A DNA stretch of 33,815 bases from JBFFXF01 sp041569895 (GTDB taxonomy: Bacteria > Planctomycetota > UBA8108 > JACQVS01): positions 1-33,815 of the forward strand of contig JBFFXF010000047.1 of NCBI GenBank assembly GCA_041569895.1, in the 5' to 3' direction. The position numbers and the translations under genes were made by a program. Below are positions 1 to 7,711 of this stretch, in pieces (the first letter of the stretch is position 1; each line of letters begins with the position of its first letter). The notes beneath the pieces were generated by a model. The model had not been told where the DNA came from. It made no database searches and saw only the letters and a list, made by a program, of their open reading frames with translations.

Positions 1-16
1 CGAGAACCCGAGACTT

Positions 17-46
17 TCGAGGACGAGGACGAGGACGAGGACGAAC
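17..46 (+). repeat. Hexamer array, GAGGAC type
   Basis: About four head-to-tail copies of GAGGAC preceded by TTC. The same core, starting TCGAGGACGAGG, recurs at 5860, 10683 and 22749. It lies upstream of the fused sulfatase gene; the gene to its left is outside the window. Function unknown. Confidence 0.85.
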
Positions 47-70
47 CCCGCGGCCGGATCCGGGACCCTG

Positions 71-99
71 TTTATTCATCCCCCCGCGACCGGTAGAGT
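71..99 (+). promoter_or_regulatory. Possible promoter of the fused sulfatase
   Basis: TTTATT at 71-76 and TAGAGT at 94-99 are separated by 17 bp, a sigma-70-like arrangement about 35 nt before the start codon. The -35 match is weak, and the call rests on sequence resemblance alone. Confidence 0.3.
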
Positions 100-133
100 A
101 GTCTCCAGGGCAGGCACCAGAGGGAGATCGACC

Positions 134-3007
134 ATGCCACGCACCACCGGAGCAGCGCTCGTTCTGTCAGCGCTCGTCGCGTTCGGCGTCAGCGTCGCCG
201 TCGCACGGGAGGCCGAGCGGCCGAACATCGTCTTCATCCTCGCCGACGACATGGGGACCGGGGACCTCGGCTGCTACAACCCCGAGTCGAAAGTGCCGAC
301 GCCGAACATGGATCGGCTGGCGGCGGGCGGCATGCGTTTCACCGACATGCACTCGCCCTCGGCCGTCTGCACGCCGACGCGATACGGTGTCCTCACCGGG
401 CGCTACGCGTGGCGGACGCGGCTGAAGAGCGGCGTGCTGTGGGGCTACTCGCCGAACCTCATCGAGCCCGGTCGGGTCACGGTCGCCGAGCTGTTGAGGG
501 ACCACGGGTACGCGACGGCGTGCATCGGGAAGTGGCACCTCGGTCTCGGCGACGCGGAGCGCACCGATTACTCGAGGCCGTTGCGTCCGGGGCCGCTCGA
601 CCACGGGTTCGACTTCTTCTTCGGCATCCCCGCCTCGCTCGACATGGAGCCGTACGTCTGGGTCGAGAACGATCGTGTCCTCGAGGCGCCCACCGGGCAG
701 ATCGCGGCGAGCAAGCCGCGACGCGGGGGCGGCGAGGGCTTCTGGCGCGGCGGGCCGATCGCGCCGGGGTTCCGGCACGCCGACGTCCTGCCGATGATCA
801 CGAGGAAGGCCGTCGAGTACATCGAGGAACGCAAGGGATCCGAGGTCCCTTTCTTCCTCTACTTTCCCCTCACCGCACCGCACACACCGTGGCTGCCGGC
901 GGAGGAGTTTCGCGGCAAGAGCGGCGCGGGACCGTACGGCGACTTCACGGCGCAGGTCGACTGGACGGTGGGGCGGGTGCTCGATGCGCTCGAGCGCGCC
1001 GGCGTGGCGGAGCGCACGCTCGTCATCCTGACGAGCGACAACGGCGCCCACTGGACGCCCGCGGACATCGAGAAGTACGGGCATCGCGCCAACCACCGGC
1101 TGCGCGGTCAGAAGGCCGACATCTGGGAAGGCGGCCATCGCGTCCCGTTCATCGCCAGGTGGCCGGGGCGGGTTCCGGCGGGGATGGTGAGTGACCGGCT
1201 CGGCTGTCTGACCGATTTCTGGGCCACCGCGGCGTCGATCGTCGGCGCGGCCGTGCCCGGCCGGGCCGCGGAGGACAGCTTCGATCTCCTGCCGGTGCTC
1301 GTGCCCTCGTCACAGACCGGGGACGGGAACCCGCCGGTGGCGCGCGAGGCGGTGGTGAATCACTCGGCCAACGGCACGTTCGCGATACGACGCGGCTCGA
1401 TGAAGCTGATCCTCGGACGAGGCTCCGGCGGGTTCAGCAATCCGCGCACAATCAAGCCGGGACCTGGAGAGCCGACCGGACAGCTCTACGACCTCGCGGA
1501 GGATCCCGCGGAGACGGTCAACCTGTACGGCGACCGTCCGGAGGTCGTCGAGGAGCTCACCGCGCTCCTCGACGACTATCGCGAGCGCGGCGCGAGTCAC
1601 CCGCGACGGAGCACGCGCCCGCCGAACATCGTCCTCGTGCTCGCCGACGACCTCGGCTGGGCGGACCTCGGCTGCTACGGCAACCGTTTCAACGAGACGC
1701 CGCACATCGACCGCCTCGCGGCCGAGGGGATGCGCTTCACCGACGCGTACGCCGCCGCCCCGGTCTGCTCGCCGACGCGCGCGGCGCTGCAGTCGGGCCA
1801 GCACCCGGCGCGGCTCGGGCTGACGAACTTCATTCCGGGGCACTGGCGGCCCTTCGAGCGGGTCGTCGAGCCGCCGAACGCGCCGCACCTGCCGCTCGAC
1901 GTCGTCACCATCGCGGAGTCGTTGCGTGCCGCCGGCTATCGCACGGCGCATTTCGGGAAGTGGCATCTCGGCGGTCGCTCCCATCACCCCGACCGCCAGG
2001 GCTACGACGTGTCGATCGTCACCGGGGGGCGACATTTCTCGCCGCACTTCCGGACCACGCCGCGCGTCGACGTCGAGGCGGGCACGTCGCTCGCCGAGTT
2101 CCTCACCGAGCGCACCGTCCATTTCATGAGCAAGCACCGAGACCGGCCGTTCTTCGTCCACCTCTCCCACTACGCGGTCCATATCCCGCTCGAGGGGCGC
2201 GAAAAGCTGGTGCGCGCGTACCGCGCCAGGGCGCCTGTCGACGGCTATCCGTCGAACCCGTTCTACGCCGCGTTGCTCGAGGAGATCGATCGCAGCGTCG
2301 GGCGCCTTGTGGCCGCCCTCGACGAGCTCGACCTCGCGCGGGACACCATGCTGATCTTCCACTCCGACAACGGCGGCCTGGCGCGGTGGTATATCGGCGG
2401 CGGCGAGGTGGCGACGTCGAACGCGCCGCTGCGCGGCGAGAAGGGCTCGCTCCACGAGGGCGGGCTCCGCGTGCCGCTGATCGTCCGCTGGCCGGGCCGC
2501 GTTCGTGCGCGGTCGGTGAGCCACGAGCCGGTGTCGACGATCGACCTCTACCCGACCGCGCTCGAGGCGGCGGGCATCCCGCGTGGCGGGCTGCGACTCG
2601 ACGGCGTCAGTCTCCTCGGCGTGCTCACGGAATCCGGCGGCGCCGAGCGCGAGGCGCTCTTCTGGCACTATCCGCATTACCACCACTCGCGACCGGCGAG
2701 CGCAGTGCGCGTCGGCCGGTTCAAGCTGATCGAGTTCCTGGATGGCGGGCCGAACGAGCTCTTCGACCTCGTTGCCGACATCGGGGAATCCCGGAACCTC
2801 GTGACCGAGCGACCGGAGCTCGCCAGGTCGCTCCGGGAGCGGCTGAGGACGTGGCGGCGGGACGTCGATGCCGCGATGCCGTCGCGCAACGCGAGGTTCG
2901 ATCGGACCCGCGCACACGAGTGGTGGAGCCGGCGCTCCGGACAGCCGGTCGACATCGGGCGCATGAACCGGAACTACCGCCGCCCCGAGGCCGCACGCAG
3001 CTTCTAA
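134..3007 (+). CDS. Secreted double sulfatase (two fused sulfatase domains)
   Basis: Hydrolyses sulfate esters, probably of sulfated polysaccharides or their fragments, outside the cytoplasm. A signal peptide occupies about residues 1-24 (hydrophobic run ending VAVA). Domain 1 covers about residues 29-490, with the metal-binding ADD motif near residue 38 and the formylglycine signature C79-T-P-T-R. Domain 2 begins near residue 495 with a second NIVLVLADDLG start and has its own signature, C545-S-P-T-R. Each domain also has a GKWHLG motif and a downstream SDNG motif, so both look catalytically complete. At 957 residues the protein is about twice the normal sulfatase length. No stop or obvious start codon separates the domains; the linker is short and Arg/Pro-rich. 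GGGAG lies upstream of the ATG. The cysteines need a formylglycine-generating or anaerobic maturation enzyme, which is not in the window. An assembly join of two adjacent genes is possible but not suggested by the continuous frame. Confidence 0.93.
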   Translation: MPRTTGAALVLSALVAFGVSVAVAREAERPNIVFILADDMGTGDLGCYNPESKVPTPNMDRLAAGGMRFTDMHSPSAVCTPTRYGVLTGRYAWRTRLKSGVLWGYSPNLIEPGRVTVAELLRDHGYATACIGKWHLGLGDAERTDYSRPLRPGPLDHGFDFFFGIPASLDMEPYVWVENDRVLEAPTGQIAASKPRRGGGEGFWRGGPIAPGFRHADVLPMITRKAVEYIEERKGSEVPFFLYFPLTAPHTPWLPAEEFRGKSGAGPYGDFTAQVDWTVGRVLDALERAGVAERTLVILTSDNGAHWTPADIEKYGHRANHRLRGQKADIWEGGHRVPFIARWPGRVPAGMVSDRLGCLTDFWATAASIVGAAVPGRAAEDSFDLLPVLVPSSQTGDGNPPVAREAVVNHSANGTFAIRRGSMKLILGRGSGGFSNPRTIKPGPGEPTGQLYDLAEDPAETVNLYGDRPEVVEELTALLDDYRERGASHPRRSTRPPNIVLVLADDLGWADLGCYGNRFNETPHIDRLAAEGMRFTDAYAAAPVCSPTRAALQSGQHPARLGLTNFIPGHWRPFERVVEPPNAPHLPLDVVTIAESLRAAGYRTAHFGKWHLGGRSHHPDRQGYDVSIVTGGRHFSPHFRTTPRVDVEAGTSLAEFLTERTVHFMSKHRDRPFFVHLSHYAVHIPLEGREKLVRAYRARAPVDGYPSNPFYAALLEEIDRSVGRLVAALDELDLARDTMLIFHSDNGGLARWYIGGGEVATSNAPLRGEKGSLHEGGLRVPLIVRWPGRVRARSVSHEPVSTIDLYPTALEAAGIPRGGLRLDGVSLLGVLTESGGAEREALFWHYPHYHHSRPASAVRVGRFKLIEFLDGGPNELFDLVADIGESRNLVTERPELARSLRERLRTWRRDVDAAMPSRNARFDRTRAHEWWSRRSGQPVDIGRMNRNYRRPEAARSF

Positions 3008-3091
3008 TCCGGGTCATTTGACGAAAGAACCCACCCCCGCGCGGCCGATATTCGAAGAAGCCGTGCACGTCGCACCGCTCGCCGCAATCCC

Positions 3092-3108
3092 GGAGGACTG
3101 GTCCCATC
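3092..3108 (+). promoter_or_regulatory. Shine-Dalgarno followed by a possible ATC start
   Basis: GGAGG at 3092-3096 is followed after 9 nt by ATC at 3106, in frame with the receiver domain. Starting there would add nine residues, (M)GSSSSRPR, before the first beta strand, which is a normal N-terminus for a receiver domain. There is no ATG, GTG or TTG in this frame between the stop at 3019-3021 and the GTG at 3133. Confidence 0.35.
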
Positions 3109-3132
3109 GGCAGCTCAAGCTCTCGTCCCAGG

Positions 3133-3489
3133 GTGCTCGTCGTCGACGACACGCGCGTCCATCAGCGGATCCTCGGCGCCATGGTCAAGAAGTGCGGTTT
3201 CGAGGCCGACTTCGCCGCCACCGGCCGCGAGGCCGTCGAGCTGGCGCGGGAGACCGAGTACTCGCTCGTCTTCATGGACTGCAACATGCCGGATTTCGAC
3301 GGCATGGCGGCGACGGCGGCGATCAAGAAGCTCCTCGGCGAGGGCGCGCCTCCGGTCATCGGCGTCACCGCCGACACCGATGATTTCGCGCACGAGCAGT
3401 GCCTCGCCGCCGGCATGGACGACTTCATACCGAAGCCGCACACCGCCGCGCAGATCAAGGAGCTGGTCAAGAAGTGGGCGGCGAGATAG
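3133..3489 (+). CDS. Stand-alone CheY-like receiver domain
   Basis: A single-domain response regulator that would take a phosphoryl group from a histidine kinase; no output domain is present. The 118-residue sequence has the acidic pair D5-D6 (LVVDD), the phospho-acceptor D49 in MDCNMPDFDG, the switch T79 and the conserved K101 in PKP. This matches receiver domains of hybrid histidine kinases most closely. The GTG at 3133 is the first conventional start in frame, but it would leave only two residues before VVDD and has no ribosome-binding site at the right distance. The frame stays open upstream to 3022. No kinase lies nearby, so its partner is unknown. Confidence 0.85.
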   Translation: MLVVDDTRVHQRILGAMVKKCGFEADFAATGREAVELARETEYSLVFMDCNMPDFDGMAATAAIKKLLGEGAPPVIGVTADTDDFAHEQCLAAGMDDFIPKPHTAAQIKELVKKWAAR

Positions 3490-3542
3490 CGACGGGTGCG
3501 ACCGCGGCCACCCCCTGAACGCGTCGGGCTCCATGGATCGCG

Positions 3543-4784
3543 TCACAGCTTCCGCCGCGAAGTGTCCGGCGCGAAGCAGATGATCACCATCCCGAGCAGG
3601 AAGACGAGGCACGTCACTCGCCCGACGCGAGAGTAGTCGCCCTCGAAGTGCCGCACGATCGCTCCCGACCCGAGGACGCCGAACGCGGAGAGGATGCGTC
3701 CGAAGTTGAAGGTCACGCCGGTTCCGGTCGAGCGCACCTCGGTCGGGAAGAGCTCCGGCAGGTAGAGCGGCAGCCACCCGAAGTACACCGTGCCGAAGAA
3801 GCCGACGGCGAAGACGAACGGCTGGAAGAGCGGGTCGAGCGGGTCGAGCAACCAGAAGGTGTACATCGTCGTCGCGAGCGCCATCAGGCTGATCGCGAAG
3901 TAGCTCGTGCGACGGCCGACCAGGGTGGCGATCCAGCCGCCGAGGAGGCTGCCGAGCGCGCCGCCGGCCGAGCGCAGGCCCTGGGTCACCGCCTTGAGCT
4001 CGGGCTCGCCGATTTCGTGGCCGACCTTGCTGGCCCAGATGACCACCCAGTTCGCGCCGCCCCAGTTGCCGAGGAGCGGCACCGCGCCGAGACCGATGCC
4101 GATGAGCGTCACGGAGAGGAGCGGCGGCGTGAAGACCCGGCCGATCGTCGAGGGCGCCGGCCCCACGGGCGCCGTCGCGCGTTTCTCGAGCCACGAGGGC
4201 GACTCGGGGACGAACAGGAAGACGACGATCGCGAGCACCAGGGGCGCGGCGCCCACGAGCAGCACCCAGCGCCAGCTCTCCGGCGTCAGGTCCCACTTCG
4301 TCGCCAGGAACGCCAGCAGGACGAACCCGACGTTGGCGGCGGTGCCGATCAGGCCGGCGAGCATCGGCCGGGAGACGTTCGACCACGCCTCGGAGGCGAG
4401 CGCCACGCCGTTCGGCCACATGCCGCCGACGCCCATGCATGCGACGAACCGCAGCACGAGCAGCTGTTCCGGTCCGGTCACGAACCACGTGACGCCGGTC
4501 CACCCGGAGTACCAGAGGATGGCGAGCCCCATCCCCTTCGCGCGTCCGACACGATCGCCGATGAACCCGAAGACCAGCCCGCCCGTGGCGGCGCCGAGGA
4601 GGAACGCGCAGATGAAGAACCCGATCCACTCGCCGATGACCCCCTCGTCGGTCTCGCCGAAGGAACGCATCGCGTCCGGAAGCGCCAGCGCCGAGATCGA
4701 CATGATGATGCCGGCGCACATCCACCCGAGGAACGCGGTGACGAGAACGATCCAGCGCTGGCGACGGGAGAGCGGCGTGGTCAT
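3543..4784 (-). CDS. MFS transporter (sugar/organic acid porter type)
   Basis: A 413-residue major facilitator with about 12 predicted membrane segments in the inner membrane. The loop 2-3 signature reads GDRVGRAKG (near residue 75). PESPSWLEKR follows segment 6, and PELFPTEVRSTGTG lies in the C-terminal half; both are typical of proton-coupled sugar and aromatic-acid porters. Its ATG overlaps the TGA of the upstream aldo/keto reductase gene (ATGA, 4781-4784), so the two are probably translationally coupled, and the substrate is likely a sugar or polyol handled by that block. The exact substrate cannot be read from the sequence. The gene converges on the receiver gene, and I see no clear terminator in the 53 bp between them. 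Confidence 0.9.
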   Translation of the reverse strand: MTTPLSRRQRWIVLVTAFLGWMCAGIIMSISALALPDAMRSFGETDEGVIGEWIGFFICAFLLGAATGGLVFGFIGDRVGRAKGMGLAILWYSGWTGVTWFVTGPEQLLVLRFVACMGVGGMWPNGVALASEAWSNVSRPMLAGLIGTAANVGFVLLAFLATKWDLTPESWRWVLLVGAAPLVLAIVVFLFVPESPSWLEKRATAPVGPAPSTIGRVFTPPLLSVTLIGIGLGAVPLLGNWGGANWVVIWASKVGHEIGEPELKAVTQGLRSAGGALGSLLGGWIATLVGRRTSYFAISLMALATTMYTFWLLDPLDPLFQPFVFAVGFFGTVYFGWLPLYLPELFPTEVRSTGTGVTFNFGRILSAFGVLGSGAIVRHFEGDYSRVGRVTCLVFLLGMVIICFAPDTSRRKL

Positions 4785-5767
4785 GGTGGCGAGGTCTCCA
4801 CGATGGCGAGCAAGCGCTCGAGCTCTTCGGAGGAAAGCGGTCCGGCCTCGAGCGACGCCAGCGCCTCGTCGACGTGCTCCACCTCGCCGAAACCGATGAT
4901 CGCCGAGGCGACCCCCTCGGTGCCGGCGACGAATCGCAGCGCGGCATCGCGAATCGACGGGGACCCGTCGGTGCGCGCCGCCTCGAGTCGGCGGACGATC
5001 GCCTCGTCGTGGCGGTAGAGGTCGAGCGGGAAGAAGGGCGTGCGGTGCGTGTGCGCGCTCGGCGGTCGTCCGGCAAGCGCGCCTCCCGCGTAGACGCGGA
5101 TGGCGAGGAAGCCGACGCCGGCAGCGACGCAGCTCGAGAGCAGGCTCTCGTCGTCCTGGCTCGCATCGTCGCTGGCCAGCGCGGCGCCGCGATCGAGCAG
5201 GTTGTATGGCGTCTGGACCGTGTCGAGCTCGCCCGAACGCGCGAGCTCGCGCAGTGCGCCGTCGTCGCCGATGCCCGTGAACCCGAGGTGCCGTACGAGC
5301 CCATCGTCGCGCAGCTCGCGGAACGCCTCGAGGACGCCGCCGGGTCCGAGCACGTCCTCCGTCGTCACCGAAGTGGGCGCGTCACCGCGGCGACGCGTCA
5401 CCGCGTTGTGGAGCTGGAGCAGCGTCACCCGCTCGAGCCCGAGCCGCTCGAGGCTCGCCGCGAACGACCGGTGCGCCTGGTCGCGGGGCGGCAACGGGTC
5501 ATCGGTCGCGACGCGCACCTTGGTCGCGACGTGGACGTCGCCGGGCGATCCGCTCTCGCGCAGCGCCGCGCCGAGGGCACGCTCCGAGGCACCCCCGCCG
5601 TAGGTCGCCGCGGTATCGAACCAGTTGACCCCCCGCTCGACCGCCCGCCGCACGACCGCCGCCTGCCGCGCCCGATCCCCGCCGGTCAGCAGCTCGGGCA
5701 CCGGCCCGCAGCCGAAGGAGATGGCGGAGATGCGGATGCCGGTCTTGCCGAGGGGGCGGAAGTGCAT
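4781..5767 (-). CDS. Aldo/keto reductase
   Basis: A 328-residue NAD(P)H-dependent oxidoreductase of the AKR superfamily (cytoplasmic TIM barrel). It has the family start RPLGKTGIRISAISFG, the catalytic Asp in NWFDTAATYGGG, the Tyr five residues later, the Lys in VATKVRV and the His in LLQLHN, so the D-Y-K-H tetrad appears complete. It is most like the YdbC/fucose dehydrogenase-like and L-glyceraldehyde reductase-like branches, but the substrate is not determinable. Its stop overlaps the MFS start by 4 nt. The start codon is directly preceded by a hexamer repeat array (5768-5823), and the only visible ribosome-binding site, GGAG 8 nt before the ATG, lies within that array. Confidence 0.9.
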   Translation of the reverse strand: MHFRPLGKTGIRISAISFGCGPVPELLTGGDRARQAAVVRRAVERGVNWFDTAATYGGGASERALGAALRESGSPGDVHVATKVRVATDDPLPPRDQAHRSFAASLERLGLERVTLLQLHNAVTRRRGDAPTSVTTEDVLGPGGVLEAFRELRDDGLVRHLGFTGIGDDGALRELARSGELDTVQTPYNLLDRGAALASDDASQDDESLLSSCVAAGVGFLAIRVYAGGALAGRPPSAHTHRTPFFPLDLYRHDEAIVRRLEAARTDGSPSIRDAALRFVAGTEGVASAIIGFGEVEHVDEALASLEAGPLSSEELERLLAIVETSPP

Positions 5768-5823
5768 GATTCCGACTCCGACGCGGATTCCGATTCCGAT
5801 GTCCGACTCCGATTCGGACTCTG
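5768..5823 (-). repeat. Degenerate hexamer array (GGAATC/GGAGTC on minus strand)
   Basis: On the minus strand this is a series of GGAATC, GGAGTC and GGACAT hexamers ending directly at the ATG of the aldo/keto reductase. The array supplies the GGAG that could act as its ribosome-binding site. Its composition resembles the array at 23517-23617. Confidence 0.75.
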
Positions 5824-5859
5824 TTCTCTGTCCTCGGTCTCACTCGATCAACCCGGTCA

Positions 5860-5884
5860 GTCGAGGACGAGGACGAGGACGATT
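5860..5884 (+). repeat. Hexamer array, GAGGAC type (three copies)
   Basis: TCGAGGAC followed by further GAGGAC units, the same core as at 17-46 but with fewer copies. It lies immediately beyond the stop codon (5888-5890) of the SorE-like gene. Confidence 0.85.
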
Positions 5885-5887
5885 CTG

Positions 5888-7711
5888 TTAAGCCAGCGGA
5901 TACTCGACGCCGAACGCCGTATAGATCGTTTCCTCCGCGGCGCGGGACCAGCGCTCGTCGTTGCGCTCGATGACGTCGGCCGCGGACTCGAGCGCCGTGG
6001 CTGCCGGGGAGGCGTCGGCCGCCGCGCGCAGGGCCGCGGCCTTCTCCCGGAAGCTCCGGCTGCCGACCTCGACGTAGGGCAGCCCGGGTATCTGTGTCAG
6101 CGCGAAGAACGAGCCGAACGGCTCGCGCTCGGTGACGTCCTGGATCATCTCGGCCGCGTGGTCGAGGCCCGCGACGCCCTTGACCAGCCAGTCGAAGTCG
6201 ATCGGTCGCTCTCCCTGGATCGCCATGTCGGCCGAGAGCGGCTCGGACGTGTTCGTCATCGTGAAGGGCACGGTCGGACCGCAGATCTGGTGGCGCGTCT
6301 GGTAGTGGGAGTGCTTCGACCGCACGCGGATCGTGGTGTCGCCGTCGACGAGGTTGATGGCGGCGCACCGGGCGAGCCCGAGCTCGACGCGCGCGTAGGC
6401 CTCCGCGGCCGCCCGTCCGGTGCCGGCGATGAAGACATCGCTCGGCGGAGCGTCGCCGTCGAAACGGAGCGCCGGGAAACGACCGTCGAGCTCGCCGGCA
6501 TCCCATCCCTCGACGCGGACGGCGACCCCCGCGGGGAGCGCGCCGAGGAACGCGTCGAGCCGCTCGCGCTGCCCCTCGAAGCCGACCAGCAGCACGCTCG
6601 CGCCGGCGCCGCCGCCGTCGGCCAGGCCACGCGCCCGAAGCGGCTCCGTCGGTGTGACGTTGTGGTGCATCTCGGCGATGCGGGCACGCGCCTCCTCGGC
6701 GAGGCTCGCCGATCGCGGCACCGGCGGAATCGCCATCTCGATGGCGATCTCCGGATCGACGGCGCCGGCGTAGTTGTTCAGGTTGCCGCCGCGCTCGATG
6801 ATCGCCACCGCCTGGTCGTAGACCTCCTGGGCGGGGAAGTTCGTGAACACGGCGTCGTACTTGCCCGGCGCGAGCAGTCTCTCGAGCACGTCCGGCGCCC
6901 GGCGATCGATCAGCAGGATGTCGACACCGCGCTCGCGCAGTGACTGGATCACGGCGTAGCCGGGCAGCTCGTCGAGCTTCTTTCGGCTTCCGGTGATGGC
7001 GATGCGCTCCGGCAGCTCGTCCTCCGGTCGCGCGGCGAGGATGGTCAGCTTGATCATCGCCATGCGGGCCGTGCCTCCGAGAAACGCCACCCGCGCCCGC
7101 GCCGGGATGCTGTACCGGAACTCGCCGTCGTCGCCCGTGAAGAACATGTTCTTCATGGTGCCGTAGCAGCAGGCGAAAGGCTCCGCGTGGGCGAGCGTCG
7201 CGAGGCTGACGCCGGCGTGTGGCGGCACGCGGTTGAAGAGGTTGCCGAAGCCCTGCTGGCGCACGATCTCGACGGCGCGCTTCGGGATGGCGTTGTACTG
7301 TCGCAGCCCACCGAGGTAGCGATAGGAGTAGCCCATCGAGGCGAGCACGCCGTGCTCGGGATCGGGCTGGAAGGTCTCGGGGTCGTGCGGCGACGCGAAC
7401 TGACCCGGCGTGATCAGCACGAGGTCGCCGGCCGCGACCGGAGAGCCAGGCGGAGCCGAGACGATGCGGTGGATGCACTCGTGGCCGAGCGCCACCTGCG
7501 TCGCGCTGGCGGGGATGCGCGCGTGCCGGGTGAACTGGTGAATCGCCTTCCGGTCCGACGAGCACCGGCAGTTGCCGAGGGACTCCGTGAGGATGAAGTC
7601 GCCGGTGAACGCCTCCTCGGGAAGCGTGTCCTCGAGGACTTCCAGCCGATCCGGCCCGGTGATGAAGACGCCGCGGTGGGGGAGGCGCGCTCCCTCGATG
7701 CTGCTGATCAC
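5888..7711 (-). CDS. SorE-like zinc-dependent sugar-phosphate reductase, enlarged
   Basis: A medium-chain dehydrogenase related to L-sorbose-1-phosphate reductase, which reduces sorbose-1-phosphate to sorbitol-6-phosphate. I chose the GTG at 7711 because it overlaps the TGA of the SDR gene (GTGA). The 607-residue product has putative zinc ligands C50 (CRCSSD) and H77-E78 (GHE), an EP pair near residue 177, and a Rossmann glycine motif LGGTARMAMIKL (210-221) in place of the usual GGTGPMG. GGNLNNYAG (308-316) and the VAGLDHAAE segment (513-521) match known SorE positions. The family is normally about 410 residues. The excess is mainly a stretch at about 325-465 with no counterpart in classical enzymes. 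The flanking conserved segments are present, so the enzyme may be active, possibly on another ketose or polyol phosphate. Confidence 0.75.
   Translation of the reverse strand: MISSIEGARLPHRGVFITGPDRLEVLEDTLPEEAFTGDFILTESLGNCRCSSDRKAIHQFTRHARIPASATQVALGHECIHRIVSAPPGSPVAAGDLVLITPGQFASPHDPETFQPDPEHGVLASMGYSYRYLGGLRQYNAIPKRAVEIVRQQGFGNLFNRVPPHAGVSLATLAHAEPFACCYGTMKNMFFTGDDGEFRYSIPARARVAFLGGTARMAMIKLTILAARPEDELPERIAITGSRKKLDELPGYAVIQSLRERGVDILLIDRRAPDVLERLLAPGKYDAVFTNFPAQEVYDQAVAIIERGGNLNNYAGAVDPEIAIEMAIPPVPRSASLAEEARARIAEMHHNVTPTEPLRARGLADGGGAGASVLLVGFEGQRERLDAFLGALPAGVAVRVEGWDAGELDGRFPALRFDGDAPPSDVFIAGTGRAAAEAYARVELGLARCAAINLVDGDTTIRVRSKHSHYQTRHQICGPTVPFTMTNTSEPLSADMAIQGERPIDFDWLVKGVAGLDHAAEMIQDVTEREPFGSFFALTQIPGLPYVEVGSRSFREKAAALRAAADASPAATALESAADVIERNDERWSRAAEETIYTAFGVEYPLA

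Noticed and set aside
1310..2917. Minus-strand open frame of 535 codons inside the fused sulfatase
   Set aside because: Typical long antisense frame in GC-rich DNA; the plus strand encodes a full sulfatase with catalytic motifs.
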